DNA from: Streptomyces sp. BK239
Lineage (GTDB): Bacteria; Actinomycetota; Actinomycetes; Streptomycetales; Streptomycetaceae
NCBI RefSeq assembly: GCF_004217285.1
Contig: NZ_SHKS01000009.1
Span: forward strand, 62,001 to 126,000
Length of the DNA: 64,000 bases
Direction: 5' to 3'
Shown here piece after piece: positions 36,909 to 48,309 of the stretch. Position 1 is the first letter of the stretch; each line of letters begins with the position of its first letter. The notes beneath the pieces were generated by a model, which was not told the DNA's origin, did no database searches, and saw only the letters and a list, made by a program, of their open reading frames with translations. The position numbers and the translations under genes are program-made.

Positions 36909-36927
36909 GGCCTCCTCGCGGGAGGCC
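36909..36927 (-). terminator. sigR-rsrA terminator
   Basis: GGCCTCC-TCGCG-GGAGGCC, a 7-bp stem, starts just downstream of the rsrA stop codon. Confidence 0.55.
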
Positions 36928-36933
36928 TGGGGG

Positions 36934-37236
36934 TCAGGACTCCTGGGGCGTGACCGTCACGTCGTGCTCGGGCACGGCCTGGCCGGATCGGATCAGCTCG
37001 ATCCGGCCCATGACCTTGGAGCGCAGGTCGGTCGGCACGTCGTCATGGCCGCAGCACCGCTTGACCAGCTTCTTCACGGCTTCCTCGAGCCCGTACTTCT
37101 CCAGGCACGGCGAGCACTCGCTGAAGTGCTGCTTGAACTTGTCGCGGTCGAGGTCCGGCATCTCGCTGTCGAGGAACTCGTAGAGATGGTCGAGGACCTC
37201 ACCACAGTCCGTCTCGTGCGGCTCTCCGCAGCTCAT
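36934..37236 (-). CDS. rsrA: Zinc-binding redox-sensing anti-sigma factor RsrA
   Basis: A 100-residue ZAS-family protein that holds SigR inactive until disulfide stress. The zinc site uses H37, C41 and C44 (HFSECSPC) with C11; C3, C61 and C62 match the other cysteines of the Streptomyces coelicolor protein. Oxidation forms a disulfide that ejects zinc and releases SigR. The start overlaps the sigR stop (ATGA), coupling synthesis. Confidence 0.96.
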   Translation of the reverse strand: MSCGEPHETDCGEVLDHLYEFLDSEMPDLDRDKFKQHFSECSPCLEKYGLEEAVKKLVKRCCGHDDVPTDLRSKVMGRIELIRSGQAVPEHDVTVTPQES

Positions 37237-37919
37237 GAGCCCGAACCTTTCGCTTCGTCCGACTCTCCGGCGCCGGCCGGGACCAGTCCGCGCTCACGGG
37301 CGTAGTCCTCGAGCATCCCGCGCAGTTGGCGGCGGCCCCGGTGCAGCCGGGACATCACCGTACCGATGGGGGTCCCCATGATGTCCGCGATCTCCTTGTA
37401 GGCAAAGCCCTCGACGTCCGCGAGATACACGGCGATGCGGAACTCCTCGGGGATGGCCTGGAGCGCTTCCTTCACGTCCGAGTCGGGCAGGTGGTCCAGC
37501 GCCTGCGACTCGGCCGAGCGCAGACCGGTCGACATGTGCGACTCGGCACGCGCCAGCTGCCAGTCCTCGATCTCCTCGGCGGCGCTGCGCTGGGGCTCGC
37601 GCTGCTTCTTGCGGTAGGAGTTGATGAAGGTGTTGGTCAGGATCCGGTAGAGCCAGGCCTTGAGGTTGGTGCCCTCACGGAACTGGTGGAAGGACGCGTA
37701 CGCCTTGGCGTACGTCTCCTGCACCAGGTCCTCGGCGTCGGCCGGGTTGCGCGTCATGCGCAGCGCGGCCGAGTACATCTGGTCGAGGAACTCGAGCGCG
37801 TCCCGCTCGAAGCGCGCGCTGCGCTCCACGGCCGTCTCCGCGCTCGTGCCGCCCTGGCCCTCGGGCTGCTCCGCCTGGCCGTGATCGGTCCCTGCGTCGG
37901 TCCCAGTGACCGGACCCAC
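37233..37919 (-). CDS. sigR: Disulfide-stress ECF sigma factor SigR
   Basis: A 228-residue group 4 sigma factor that activates thioredoxin, mycothiol and proteolysis genes during thiol oxidation. Region 2 contains [20 protein letters not shown], then the linker [13 protein letters not shown], and region 4 has [21 protein letters not shown] and [17 protein letters not shown] 37919 gives the standard form. In the same frame ATG 38084 adds exactly 55 residues ([11 protein letters not shown]...), as in the unstable, induced SigR' isoform made from the upstream SigR-dependent promoter. Coupled to rsrA. Confidence 0.96.
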   Translation of the reverse strand: MGPVTGTDAGTDHGQAEQPEGQGGTSAETAVERSARFERDALEFLDQMYSAALRMTRNPADAEDLVQETYAKAYASFHQFREGTNLKAWLYRILTNTFINSYRKKQREPQRSAAEEIEDWQLARAESHMSTGLRSAESQALDHLPDSDVKEALQAIPEEFRIAVYLADVEGFAYKEIADIMGTPIGTVMSRLHRGRRQLRGMLEDYARERGLVPAGAGESDEAKGSGS

Positions 37920-38142
37920 CTCCTCAAGCGTTCTCGTGAGACCGAGAGCGGCCTCACTCGAATCGGAGGATAGACGACGATCCGGTCCGCCCGCCGCCCG
38001 AACCGGGGCGGTCCTGGCCGCGTGCAGCACCGTCCAGTCCAGGTCAGTGCGGCTGCTGCGGGTCGGATAGATGGTCGAACCCATGCGGCGGACTTCCTCT
38101 CCTACGACGTCGGTGCTGGTGACCAGCACGTACGTCCCGCAC

Positions 38143-38168
38143 AACAGCGCCGGCCGCCCAGGCATTCC
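38143..38168 (-). promoter_or_regulatory. SigR-dependent promoter sigRp2
   Basis: On the minus strand GGAAT (38168-38164) is followed after exactly 18 bases by GTTG, fitting the SigR consensus. It lies 60 bp before the ATG of the long SigR' form and just beyond the stop of the upstream hydrolase gene. It provides positive autoregulation under disulfide stress. Confidence 0.85.
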
Positions 38169-38175
38169 CGAAGCT

Positions 38176-38880
38176 TCACCCGAGTGAGCCGGTCCACTTC
38201 ACGACCGCGTCCGTGACGACCGCCACGGCCTCGTCCTGCGAGATCTCCGCGCGCTTGGGCACAGCGAAGCCGTGGTCCGCGTACGGGACCTCCACCAGCT
38301 CGTACGCGCCCCCGGGGAACTCGGCCGGCTTGCCGAAGGGGTCGTTGCCGCCCTGGACGGCCAGGGTGGGAACGCCGGAGCCGAGCAGTTCCCCCGCGCG
38401 GGACTTCTCCGGCCGGCCCGGCGGGTGGAGCGGGAAGCTGAGGGCGAGCACGGCGTGCGCGCCGAGCTCGGCGGCGGTACGGCAGGCCACCCGGGCTCCG
38501 GCGCTGCGTCCCGCGGAGACCACCGGCAGTCCGGGCGCGGCCAGCGCGGGCCAGAGGCCGCGCCAGCCGGTGTCCAGGGTCTTCGGTGCGGGCGCGACCT
38601 TCTTGCCGGCCACCCGCCAGGGCTGCTCGACGAGCGCGACGGTGACGCCGTGCGCGGGGAGGACGGCGGCGAGGGCCTTGAGGTCGCGCGCCTCGATGCC
38701 GCCGCCGGCGCCGTGGCTCACGGCGAGCAGGAGGCGCGCGTTCTCGGCGTGGCACCAGGTGACGCGGGCCTCGCCGGCGTCGGTGGGGACGGTCTCGGTC
38801 GTCCGCCGGCGGGTCGTCTCGTCGCTCGTCGGGTCGTTCGTCACGTCGTTGGTCTCGTCGCTCGTCGCGTCGTTCGTCAC
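38176..38880 (-). CDS. Alpha/beta-hydrolase of the TEX30/KAN type
   Basis: A 234-residue cytoplasmic hydrolase. The nucleophile elbow is AGRSAG (S126), with the acid near D180 (QGGNDPFG) and the histidine H203 (YADHGFAVP); SHGAGGG forms the oxyanion region. The first 35 residues are repetitive Thr/Asn/Asp/Glu, encoded by imperfect GTCGTT-type repeats (38819-38882), which makes the true start uncertain: GTG 38880 is used. The natural ester or thioester substrate is unknown. It follows the SRAP gene by one base. Confidence 0.8.
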   Translation of the reverse strand: MTNDATSDETNDVTNDPTSDETTRRRTTETVPTDAGEARVTWCHAENARLLLAVSHGAGGGIEARDLKALAAVLPAHGVTVALVEQPWRVAGKKVAPAPKTLDTGWRGLWPALAAPGLPVVSAGRSAGARVACRTAAELGAHAVLALSFPLHPPGRPEKSRAGELLGSGVPTLAVQGGNDPFGKPAEFPGGAYELVEVPYADHGFAVPKRAEISQDEAVAVVTDAVVKWTGSLG

Positions 38881-38881
38881 G

Positions 38882-39697
38882 TCAGAAGAGTGTGCCCTCC
38901 TCGGGGCCCTCCAGCTCCTTCAGCAGCTCCGGCCCGTTGTTGCGGACGTTGCTGACGGCCGTGGCGACGGGGTAGGCGCGCATCAGCCCGGTGGGCGGGG
39001 GCGCGAGGAGCGCGCGCAGGTCGTCGACGTCCGTGCGGGCGGGGTCCAGCCAGGCGTCCCAGCGGTCGGGGGTGAGCATCAGGGGCATCCGGGGGTGGAT
39101 GTCGGACAGGGAGCCGGGTCCCTCGGCCGGGGCGACGGCCAGCGGTCCGGTCTCGGCCTCCGTGGTGATCACCGAGCAGGTCGCCCACCAGGCCAGCGGG
39201 TGTTCGTCCGGCAGGGTGCGGTCCCGCCAGAACTCGTAGAGCCCGGCCATCGCGAAGACCGAGCCGTCGGCCGGCAGCACGAAGTAGGGCTGCTTCCGCG
39301 GCCGCTTCTTCTTCCCCTCGACCTCGAGGTCGCGTTCCTGCTGCCCGGTGACCCACTCGTAGTAGCCGTCGGCGGGCAGGATGCAGCGCCGGGAGGAGAA
39401 GGCGCGACGGTAGGACGGCTTCTCGTGGACGGTCTCCGCACGCGCGTTGATCATCCGGGCGGCGCCCTCGGGGTTCTTCGACCAGGACGGGACCAGTCCC
39501 CACTTCAGCTTGCGCAGCTGGCGAACCGGACGCGGGTCGGCCACGTCCTTCAGGGGACGGTCCAGGACGGCGTAGACCTCCTTGGTGGGAGCCACGTTGT
39601 AGTCGGGTTCCAGGGTCTCCTCGGGTTCCCACTTCTCGACCTCGAAGATGCCCGCCAGGTCCTCGGGCCTGCGACTCGCTGCATACCGTCCGCACAT
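38882..39697 (-). CDS. SRAP-domain abasic-site protein (YedK/HMCES family)
   Basis: A 271-residue DNA-repair protein that crosslinks to abasic sites in single-stranded DNA through its N-terminal cysteine. After removal of Met the catalytic Cys2 (MCGRYA) is exposed; the other site residues are in NVAPT (N34), NARAET, GYYEW (E114) and SDIHPRMP. The length is typical, with a Lys/Arg-rich insertion (EGKKKRPRKQ) near 130. The start ATG 39697 is fixed by the need for Cys at position 2. Confidence 0.93.
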   Translation of the reverse strand: MCGRYAASRRPEDLAGIFEVEKWEPEETLEPDYNVAPTKEVYAVLDRPLKDVADPRPVRQLRKLKWGLVPSWSKNPEGAARMINARAETVHEKPSYRRAFSSRRCILPADGYYEWVTGQQERDLEVEGKKKRPRKQPYFVLPADGSVFAMAGLYEFWRDRTLPDEHPLAWWATCSVITTEAETGPLAVAPAEGPGSLSDIHPRMPLMLTPDRWDAWLDPARTDVDDLRALLAPPPTGLMRAYPVATAVSNVRNNGPELLKELEGPEEGTLF

Positions 39698-39746
39698 ACG
39701 TGCCACACTGCCAGACTCCGACGACGACAGGGAGCCACCAAGGAAC

Positions 39747-40469
39747 ATGGACAGCACCGCCACCACCGCGCTGCCCGACCTGTGGGACCGGCTCACCGGC
39801 ACCCAGCCCGACCCCGATCTGTGGGTGGTGCTGGCCACCATGGGCGCGGCCCTCGCCATAGTCGTCCCTCACACTCTGTGGCGTATCTCCCGCAACGCCA
39901 TCACGATCGCCCACGAGGGCGGCCACGGTCTGGTCGCGCTGCTGACCGGCCGGACGCTCACCGGCATACGCCTGCACTCGGACACCAGCGGTCTGACCGT
40001 CAGCCGGGGCAAGCCGCACGGCCTCGGCATGATCCTCACCGCCGCCGCCGGCTACACCGCTCCCCCGCTGCTCGGTCTGGGCGGCGCGGCACTGCTGGGC
40101 GCCGGCCGCATCACGCTGCTGCTGTGGGCGGCTACGGCGCTGCTGCTGGCGATGCTGGTGATGATCCGGAACGCCTACGGGGCCCTGACGGTGATCGTCA
40201 CGGGCGGCACGTTCCTGATGGTGTCCTGGCTGGCGGGGCCCCAGGTCCAGGCGGCGTTCGCGTACGCGGTGGTGTGGTTCCTGCTGCTGGGCGGCGTACG
40301 GCCGGCGTTCGAGCTGCAGGCGAAGCGGGCGCGCGGCGGGGCGGGCGACTCGGACGCCGACCAGCTGTCGAGGCTGACCCATGTGCCGGCCGCCCTGTGG
40401 TTCTTCCTCTTCCACGCGGTGAGCCTGTGCTCCCTGCTGGGCGGCGGACGGTGGCTGCTCGGGCTCTAG
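39747..40469 (+). CDS. M50B-like membrane metallopeptidase
   Basis: A 240-residue integral membrane protein with five to six helices. The zinc motif HEGGH lies in ITIAHEGGHGLVALLTG (about 55-71), in the first helix region, as in intramembrane site-2-type proteases of the M50B group. The C-terminal acidic ligand of larger M50 proteins is not obvious. AAGGA precedes ATG 39747. It is divergent from the SRAP gene (49 bp apart). The stop codon lies inside the terminal repeat of the element that follows. Substrate unknown. Confidence 0.8.
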   Translation: MDSTATTALPDLWDRLTGTQPDPDLWVVLATMGAALAIVVPHTLWRISRNAITIAHEGGHGLVALLTGRTLTGIRLHSDTSGLTVSRGKPHGLGMILTAAAGYTAPPLLGLGGAALLGAGRITLLLWAATALLLAMLVMIRNAYGALTVIVTGGTFLMVSWLAGPQVQAAFAYAVVWFLLLGGVRPAFELQAKRARGGAGDSDADQLSRLTHVPAALWFFLFHAVSLCSLLGGGRWLLGL

Positions 40470-40647
40470 GGCGCGTGTCGAAAGTCCCGCCTGCCCGGCG
40501 GCGTCTGGCACGCACGCTCGCCGCGTTGTCGGGATCGGCCCCGATACATCCAGTATCGAGGCGACCCTCCGCCTTGCGATCGCACGCACCAGACGCCGCC
40601 GGGCACGCCCTTCGGGCGGACGACGCTACTTTCGAAACGCGCCCTAG
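40466..40647. repeat. Intergenic element with 19-bp terminal inverted repeats
   Basis: The 182-bp stretch begins and ends with CTAG. Its 19-bp ends (40466-40484 and 40629-40647) are inverted repeats with one mismatch. Inside, TGCCCGGCGGCGTCTGG near 40492-40508 recurs inverted near 40589-40605, and a central hairpin CGATAC-ATCCA-GTATCG (40542-40558) forms the tip, so the whole element can fold into a long stem. It encodes no protein. It resembles a miniature inverted-repeat element or a REP-like structure; I recall similar sequence in other Streptomyces intergenic regions but could not check. Confidence 0.75.
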
Positions 40648-40658
40648 GGCGCGTTTCG
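40633..40658. repeat. Perfect 26-bp palindrome at the element's right end
   Basis: The arms CGAAACGCGCCCT and AGGGCGCGTTTCG are joined without spacer (40633-40658), so the right terminal repeat of the element is followed by a partial inverted copy of itself. It may act as a terminator before aroA or be the remnant of a second insertion. Confidence 0.7.
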
Positions 40659-40718
40659 GGGGCTTCAGCGCCGAAACGGCTGACGTCGGCCCGCCCTCGC
40701 GGAGACTAAAGTGGGCGC

Positions 40719-42059
40719 ATGCCCGTGAACTCCGCCCACACCGCCCTCTGGCCCGCCCCGCACGCGAGCGGAGCCGTCGACGCGACGGTCCACGTGCCGG
40801 GGTCCAAGTCGGTCACCAACCGCGCGCTCGTCCTGGCCGCCCTCGCCTCCGAGCCGGGCTGGCTGCGCCGCCCGCTGCGCAGCCGCGACACGCTGCTGAT
40901 GGCGGGCGCCCTGCGCGCGATGGGCGTCGGCATCGAGGAGACGGTGTCCTCCAGCTCGTCCGTCGGCGGCGGTCCCGGCGGCAGCGGCGAGGCCTGGCGG
41001 GTCCTTCCCGCGGGGCTGCGCGGTCCGGCCACGGTCGACGTGGGCAACGCCGGCACGGTGATGCGGTTCCTGCCGCCGGTCGCCGCGCTCGCCGACGGCC
41101 CCGTCCGCTTCGACGGCGACCCCCGTTCCTACGAGCGCCCGCTGAACGGCGTCATCGACGCGCTGCGCGTGCTCGGCGCCCGGATCGACGACGACGGGCG
41201 CGGCGCGCTGCCGCTGACTGTGCACGGCTCGGGCGCGCTGGACGGCGGCCCGGTGGAGATCGACGCGTCGTCGTCCTCGCAGTTCGTCTCGGCGCTGCTG
41301 CTGTCCGCACCGCGCTTCAACCAGGGCGTGGAGGTCCGGCACACGGGCGGTTCCCTCCCTTCCATGCCGCACATCCGGATGACCGTCGACATGCTGCGCG
41401 CGGTCGGCGCCCAGGTGGACACCCCGGAGTCGGGCGGCGAGCCGAACGTGTGGCGGGTGACGCCGGGCGCGCTGCTCGGCCGGGACCTGACGATCGAGCC
41501 GGACCTGTCCAACGCCCAGCCGTTCCTGGCGGCGGCGCTGGTGACCGGCGGCCGGGTGCTGATCCCGGACTGGCCGTCCCGCACCACCCAGCCGGGTGAC
41601 CGGCTGCGGGAGATCTTCACCGAGATGGGCGGTTCCTGCGAACTCACCGATTACGGGCTGGTCTTCACCGGCACGGGCTCGATCCACGGCATCGACGTCG
41701 ACCTGGGCGACGTCGGCGAGCTGACCCCCGGCATCGCCGCGGTCGCCGCCCTCGCGGACTCCCCGTCCACCCTGCGGGGCGTCGCCCATCTGCGCCTGCA
41801 CGAGACGGACCGCCTGGCCGCGCTGACGAAGGAGATCAACGAGCTCGGCGGCGACGTCACCGAGACCGCCGACGGCCTCCACATCCGCCCGCGCCCCCTG
41901 CACGGCGGGGTGTTCCACACCTACGACGACCACCGGATGGCGACGGCCGGCGCGGTCATCGGGCTGGCGGTGGACGGCGTGCGGATCGAGAACGTGGCCA
42001 CGACGGCGAAGACCCTGCCGGACTTCCCGCAGCTGTGGGCCGGGATGCTCGGGGTATAG
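40719..42059 (+). CDS. aroA: 3-phosphoshikimate 1-carboxyvinyltransferase (EPSP synthase)
   Basis: A 446-residue cytoplasmic enzyme of the shikimate pathway joining phosphoenolpyruvate to shikimate-3-phosphate. Active-site segments: [16 protein letters not shown] (about 28-43), [34 protein letters not shown] and [13 protein letters not shown]. An insertion of Ser/Gly residues ([13 protein letters not shown]) near 78-90 is unusual but lies in a loop. It starts at ATG 40719, 72 bp after the repeat element, and runs into rsgA 11 bp later. Confidence 0.96.
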   Translation: MPVNSAHTALWPAPHASGAVDATVHVPGSKSVTNRALVLAALASEPGWLRRPLRSRDTLLMAGALRAMGVGIEETVSSSSSVGGGPGGSGEAWRVLPAGLRGPATVDVGNAGTVMRFLPPVAALADGPVRFDGDPRSYERPLNGVIDALRVLGARIDDDGRGALPLTVHGSGALDGGPVEIDASSSSQFVSALLLSAPRFNQGVEVRHTGGSLPSMPHIRMTVDMLRAVGAQVDTPESGGEPNVWRVTPGALLGRDLTIEPDLSNAQPFLAAALVTGGRVLIPDWPSRTTQPGDRLREIFTEMGGSCELTDYGLVFTGTGSIHGIDVDLGDVGELTPGIAAVAALADSPSTLRGVAHLRLHETDRLAALTKEINELGGDVTETADGLHIRPRPLHGGVFHTYDDHRMATAGAVIGLAVDGVRIENVATTAKTLPDFPQLWAGMLGV

Positions 42060-42070
42060 GGGCTTCCGCG

Positions 42071-43081
42071 ATGCGCCGCTACGGCAAGCACACCGACGAG
42101 GACGACATCCGCAGCCGCCCGAACCGCAAGGGCAACCGGCCGCGGACGAACATCCGGCCCAAGCACGAGGACGCCGCCGAGGGCATGGTCCTCACCGTCG
42201 ACCGCGGACGCCTCACGTGTCTCGTCGACGACCGGATCGTGATGGCGATGAAGGCCCGTGAGCTGGGCCGCAAGGCGGCCGTGGTCGGCGACCGGGTGGC
42301 CCTCGTCGGTGACATGTCCGGCAAGAAGGACACCCTCGCGCGCATCGTCCGCATCGAGGAGCGCACCTCGGTGCTGCGCCGCACCGCCGACGACGACGAC
42401 CCGTACGAGCGGGTGGTGGTCGCCAACGCCGACCAGCTCGCGATCGTCACCGCCCTGGCCGACCCGGAGCCCCGCCCGCGGCTGATCGACCGCTGCCTGG
42501 TCGCCGCGTACGACGGCGGGCTGGAACCGCTGCTGGTCATGACGAAGTCCGACCTCGCCGCTCCGGACAAGCTGCTGGAGCTGTACGGCGACCTCGACAT
42601 CCCCTACGTGGTCACCAGCCGCGAGGAGCTGGAGAACGGCGACGCCGCGGACCGGGTGCGCGAGTATCTGGCCGGGCGGATCACGGCGTTCGTGGGCCAC
42701 TCGGGAGTCGGCAAGACGACCCTGGTCAACGCGCTGGTCCCGCAGGACCGCCGGCGTCTGACGGGGCACGTCAACGCGGTGACCGGCCGCGGCCGGCACA
42801 CCACGACGTCGGCCCTCGCCCTGCCGCTCGAGGGCACGGACGACTGGGCCATCGACACCCCGGGCGTCCGCTCGTTCGGACTGGCCCACGTCGATCCGTC
42901 CCGGGTGATCCACGCCTTCCCCGACCTGGAGCCGGGGACGGTGGGCTGCCCGCGCGCGTGCAGTCACGACGAGCAGGACTGCGCGCTGGACGCCTGGGTC
43001 GCCGAGGGCCACGCGGACCAGGCGCGGCTGTACTCACTGCGCCGGCTGCTGTCGACGCGGGAGCGCACGGACGGCGACTGA
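42071..43081 (+). CDS. rsgA: Ribosome small-subunit GTPase RsgA
   Basis: A 336-residue circularly permuted GTPase that checks late 30S ribosome maturation. Motif order is permuted: G4 MTKSDL (157-162), then G1 GHSGVGKTT (209-217), then G3 DTPGV. An N-terminal OB fold (about 35-100) and a C-terminal zinc finger with CPRACSHDEQDC complete it. The start ATG 42071 gives a basic N-terminal tail. It is co-transcribed with aroA. Confidence 0.94.
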   Translation: MRRYGKHTDEDDIRSRPNRKGNRPRTNIRPKHEDAAEGMVLTVDRGRLTCLVDDRIVMAMKARELGRKAAVVGDRVALVGDMSGKKDTLARIVRIEERTSVLRRTADDDDPYERVVVANADQLAIVTALADPEPRPRLIDRCLVAAYDGGLEPLLVMTKSDLAAPDKLLELYGDLDIPYVVTSREELENGDAADRVREYLAGRITAFVGHSGVGKTTLVNALVPQDRRRLTGHVNAVTGRGRHTTTSALALPLEGTDDWAIDTPGVRSFGLAHVDPSRVIHAFPDLEPGTVGCPRACSHDEQDCALDAWVAEGHADQARLYSLRRLLSTRERTDGD

Positions 43082-43157
43082 CCTCCGCGTTGTTTGTCGG
43101 CGTGCGAGTTCGGTAAGTGCATAATCGCACCGAGCCGCACACACGGGAGGACAGCAC

Positions 43158-43481
43158 ATGGCGTGGCTGCTGGTCATCGTCGCGGGAGTGCTCGAGACCG
43201 GCTTCGCCGTCTGCCTGAAGCTGTCGCACGGCTTCACCCGGCTCTGGCCGACGATCGCGTTCTGCGTGTTCGCGCTCGGCAGCTTCGGTCTGCTCACCCT
43301 GTCGCTGCGGAAGCTGGACGTCGGTCCGGCGTACGCGGTGTGGACCGGCATCGGCGCGGCGGGCACCGCGATCTACGGCATGGTCTTCCTCGGCGACCTG
43401 GTGTCGGTGCTGAAGATCGTCTCGATCACCCTGGTGATCACCGGGGTGATCGGCCTGCAGCTGTCGGGGTCGGCGCACTAG
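43158..43481 (+). CDS. SMR-family transporter (SugE/Gdx type)
   Basis: A 107-residue membrane protein with four helices and the essential glutamate E13 (GVLETGFAVCLK). LSHGFTRLW after helix 1 and the YAVWTGIGAAGTA helix match the SugE/Gdx subgroup, which exports guanidinium or small quaternary cations by proton exchange; no guanidine riboswitch is seen upstream. An AT-rich GTGCATAATCGCAC segment (43117-43130) before the start may be promoter and operator. It converges with a TetR gene, overlapping it by 44 bases. Confidence 0.88.
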   Translation: MAWLLVIVAGVLETGFAVCLKLSHGFTRLWPTIAFCVFALGSFGLLTLSLRKLDVGPAYAVWTGIGAAGTAIYGMVFLGDLVSVLKIVSITLVITGVIGLQLSGSAH

Positions 43482-44187
43482 ACGCGGCGAGCGCTCCGTG
43501 CGACGCGGGGATCGGCCCGTGCTTCGCGGTGTTCGCGCCGGCAGCCGCGGTGCCCGGCTGGTGGGGCGCGGCGCCGGGAGCCACGGGGCCCGGCCCTTGG
43601 GTCGCGGTGATCACGCCGCGCACCAGTTCCGCGACCCCGCCCTCCCCCGGCGGGACCGCCACGCACGACACCGCCAGTCGTACGGCCAGTTCGCAGGTGC
43701 GGGCGAGGTCGTCGGGGGCGGCGCCGGGGCCGGCGATCGCGGCCACGGCCCGGTCCCGGACGCCCGCCAGGAGGTCCCCGGGCGAGGGCAGCGGCCCGTC
43801 CGCCCGCCGCTGCGCGGGCACGGCGGAGGAGGAGGGCACCGCGGCGAGCGTCGGGGCGGGCAGGCGCTCGCTCCAGCACCCGGTGAGCAGGGCCCGTACG
43901 AGCGGGTTCCCGCGGGCGACGTTCGTCGTCCACTCGGCGGCCGCGGTGAGCCGCTCACGGGCGTCGCCGTGCGCGGACAGGGCCCGTTCGACGCCGGCGA
44001 GATAGCCGTCGGCCTCCCGCCTGACGAGCGCCCTGGCCAGGCCGTCCTTGCTGCCGAACTCGTTGTAGAGGGTCTGCCGGGACACCCCGGCCGCCGCGGC
44101 GACGTCCACCATGCGCACCACGGCCCACGAGCGTCGCGCGAGCGCCGTGAAAGCGGCGTCGAGTAGGCATTCCCGGGCAGCAGGCAT
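43438..44187 (-). CDS. TetR-family transcriptional regulator
   Basis: A 249-residue regulator with an N-terminal TetR helix-turn-helix (VAAAAGVSRQTLYNEFGSKDG, about 30-50) and a variable ligand domain. The last 55 residues are Pro/Ala/Gly-rich and antisense to the SMR gene end for 44 bases. Two adjacent ATGs occur; the second (44187) is better placed for the GGGAGG site. It may control the convergent SMR exporter, a common pairing, but the geometry is not divergent, so this is inference. Confidence 0.82.
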   Translation of the reverse strand: MPAARECLLDAAFTALARRSWAVVRMVDVAAAAGVSRQTLYNEFGSKDGLARALVRREADGYLAGVERALSAHGDARERLTAAAEWTTNVARGNPLVRALLTGCWSERLPAPTLAAVPSSSAVPAQRRADGPLPSPGDLLAGVRDRAVAAIAGPGAAPDDLARTCELAVRLAVSCVAVPPGEGGVAELVRGVITATQGPGPVAPGAAPHQPGTAAAGANTAKHGPIPASHGALAASSAPTPTAAGRSPR

Positions 44188-44397
44188 CATCGCCTCCCTG
44201 GGGCGAGCGGCTCTGCGCCCAGGTTTGACGCGCGTCCGCGCACTGTCAAGGGTCCGCGGAGGGGGGTGGTGAGTGCCGGCCATGAGTGCGTGAGGGGGGT
44301 AGACGACGAGAAACATCTGAAGTACCCACCTGCGCGCCCTTCACTCACCCCGAGCCCCCGTTGGCTCCGCCGCCACCTCGGCAGATAGGTTCGAGTC

Positions 44398-45198
44398 ATG
44401 CCGGACTACCTCGACGACCTCCGCCTCGCGCACGTCCTCGCGGACGCCGCTGACGCCGCGACCATGGACCGCTTCAAGGCCCTCGACCTCAAGGTGGAGA
44501 CCAAACCGGACATGACGCCGGTGAGCGAGGCCGACAAGGGGGCCGAGGAACTCATCCGCGGCCACCTCCAGCGCGCCCGCCCCCGTGACGCGATCCTCGG
44601 CGAGGAGTACGGCGTCGAGGGCACCGGCCCGCGCCGCTGGGTGATCGACCCGATCGACGGGACCAAGAACTACGTGCGCGGCGTCCCCGTCTGGGCCACC
44701 CTCATCTCCCTCATGGAGGCCGCGGAGGGCGGCTACCAGCCCGTCGTGGGCGTGGTCTCCGCGCCCGCCCTCAACCGCCGCTGGTGGGCCGCGAAGGGCC
44801 ACGGTGCGTTCGCCGGCCGCAGTCTGTCCCGGGCCACGCGCCTGCAGGTCTCCCGTGTCTCGAAGCTCTCCGACGCCTCGTTCGCGTACTCCTCGCTGAG
44901 CGGCTGGGAGGAGCAGGGCCGGTTCGACGGGTTCCTCGACCTCACCCGCGAGGTGTGGCGCACGCGCGCGTACGGCGACTTCTGGCCGTACATGATGGTC
45001 GCCGAGGGCTCGGTGGACCTGTGCGCCGAGCCGGAGCTGTCCCTGTGGGACATGGCGGCCCCCGCGATCGTGGTGACGGAGGCCGGCGGCTCGTTCACCG
45101 GTCTCGACGGCCGGCCCGGCCCGCACAGCGGCAACGCGGCCGCGTCGAACGGCCTGCTCCACGACGAGCTCCTGACGTATCTGAACCCGCGTCAGTAA
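44398..45198 (+). CDS. hisN: Histidinol-phosphatase, inositol-monophosphatase fold
   Basis: A 266-residue magnesium-dependent phosphatase that removes phosphate from histidinol phosphate in histidine synthesis. Metal ligands lie in GEEYG (E69/E70), DPIDGTKNY (84-92) and SLWDMAAPA. Actinobacteria lack the HAD- and PHP-type enzymes for this step and use this family. The alternative is a general inositol monophosphatase. ATG 44398. It appears monocistronic; the 210-bp upstream region shows no clear motif. Confidence 0.88.
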   Translation: MPDYLDDLRLAHVLADAADAATMDRFKALDLKVETKPDMTPVSEADKGAEELIRGHLQRARPRDAILGEEYGVEGTGPRRWVIDPIDGTKNYVRGVPVWATLISLMEAAEGGYQPVVGVVSAPALNRRWWAAKGHGAFAGRSLSRATRLQVSRVSKLSDASFAYSSLSGWEEQGRFDGFLDLTREVWRTRAYGDFWPYMMVAEGSVDLCAEPELSLWDMAAPAIVVTEAGGSFTGLDGRPGPHSGNAAASNGLLHDELLTYLNPRQ

Positions 45199-45373
45199 GC
45201 CGGGGCCCCGCGACGGACCACCCCGCCCGTCGGGCACAGATGAGCGCGTGCGCCCTCAATTGACTGCGCGCGCCCCCTTGTTGACCCGCGCTTTACCTGC
45301 CACGCTGACAGCACCCCCACTTGTGAACATGTGAATCCCTGTTCCGGGGATTCTTAGGAGGTGGCTCCAGCCC

Positions 45374-45766
45374 ATGCTCGTCCGTGACGCCATGAGCACA
45401 GTGGTCCTCACCATCGGCCCCGCACACACCCTCCGCCAAGCCGCCGCCCTGATGTCCGCACGCCGCGTCGGCGCGGCGATCGTCCTCGACCCGGACGCCG
45501 GCGGCATCGGCATCCTCACCGAGCGGGACATCCTCAACTCCCTGGGCCTGGGCCAGAACCCGGACGCCGAGCCCGCACACGGCCACACCACCGGCGACGT
45601 CGTCTTCGCCGCCCCGACCTGGACGCTGGAGGAAGCGGCCCGGGCGATGGCACACGGCGGTTTCCGCCACCTCGTGGTCCTGGACGGCGGCGAACCGGCC
45701 GGCATCGTCTCGGTCCGCGACATCATCCGCTGCTGGGCGCCCGCCCGCAGCCAGATCCCCGCCTGA
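45374..45766 (+). CDS. CBS-domain pair protein
   Basis: A 130-residue cytoplasmic protein composed of two CBS motifs (about 5-58 and 70-125: VRDAMSTVVLTIGP and TTGDVVFAAPTWTLEEAA), which together form one adenosyl-ligand-binding Bateman module. No fused enzyme domain. It probably senses AMP, ATP or SAM and regulates a partner protein. A strong AGGAGGTGG ribosome site precedes ATG 45374. It resembles universal-stress or dormancy-linked CBS proteins of actinobacteria; the partner is unknown. Confidence 0.85.
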   Translation: MLVRDAMSTVVLTIGPAHTLRQAAALMSARRVGAAIVLDPDAGGIGILTERDILNSLGLGQNPDAEPAHGHTTGDVVFAAPTWTLEEAARAMAHGGFRHLVVLDGGEPAGIVSVRDIIRCWAPARSQIPA

Positions 45767-45804
45767 GCCCGGGACCGGGCCCGGAGGCGTGACGTCCGGG
45801 CACG

Positions 45805-45844
45805 CGGACGGGCCGGACCCCCCGAAGGGGATCCGGCCCGTCCG
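45805..45844. terminator. Bidirectional terminator between CBS gene and katG
   Basis: An 18-position stem with a single mismatch (45805-45822 with 45827-45844) and a CGAA loop lies between the two convergent stops. Confidence 0.85.
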
Positions 45845-45863
45845 TTCACGCCGGCCCGTCCGC

Positions 45864-48095
<2,232 letters not shown>

Positions 48096-48217
48096 CTAGG
48101 CGGTTCACGGTGCTCAGGGACGACGGGGGCGGTCGTCCCTGCGGGCGGCAGTCGCTCGATGGTCACTCACGTCACCGACGTCACTTCTGCAGCTCCTGTC
48201 GCTTGGCCAAAGCCGAG

Positions 48218-48244
48218 TTAGATCCTACAATGGACAATGTCTAA
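48218..48244. promoter_or_regulatory. Fur/PerR-type operator between katG and its regulator
   Basis: TTAGA (48218-48222) and TCTAA (48240-48244) flank an AT-rich core containing ACAATGGACAATG. It lies in the 229-bp divergent region and is the only low-GC island there, a pattern typical of CatR/FurA boxes. Confidence 0.65.
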
Positions 48245-48309
48245 GTCAAGTGACACTCCAAAGTCACACACGTTCGGGACCTGGTCCCCCTACTGTTAGG
48301 CTGATCAGC

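Noticed and set aside
43117-43130. Guanidine riboswitch before the SMR gene
   Set aside because: The leader is only about 75 bases long and shows none of the ykkC-type conserved motifs.
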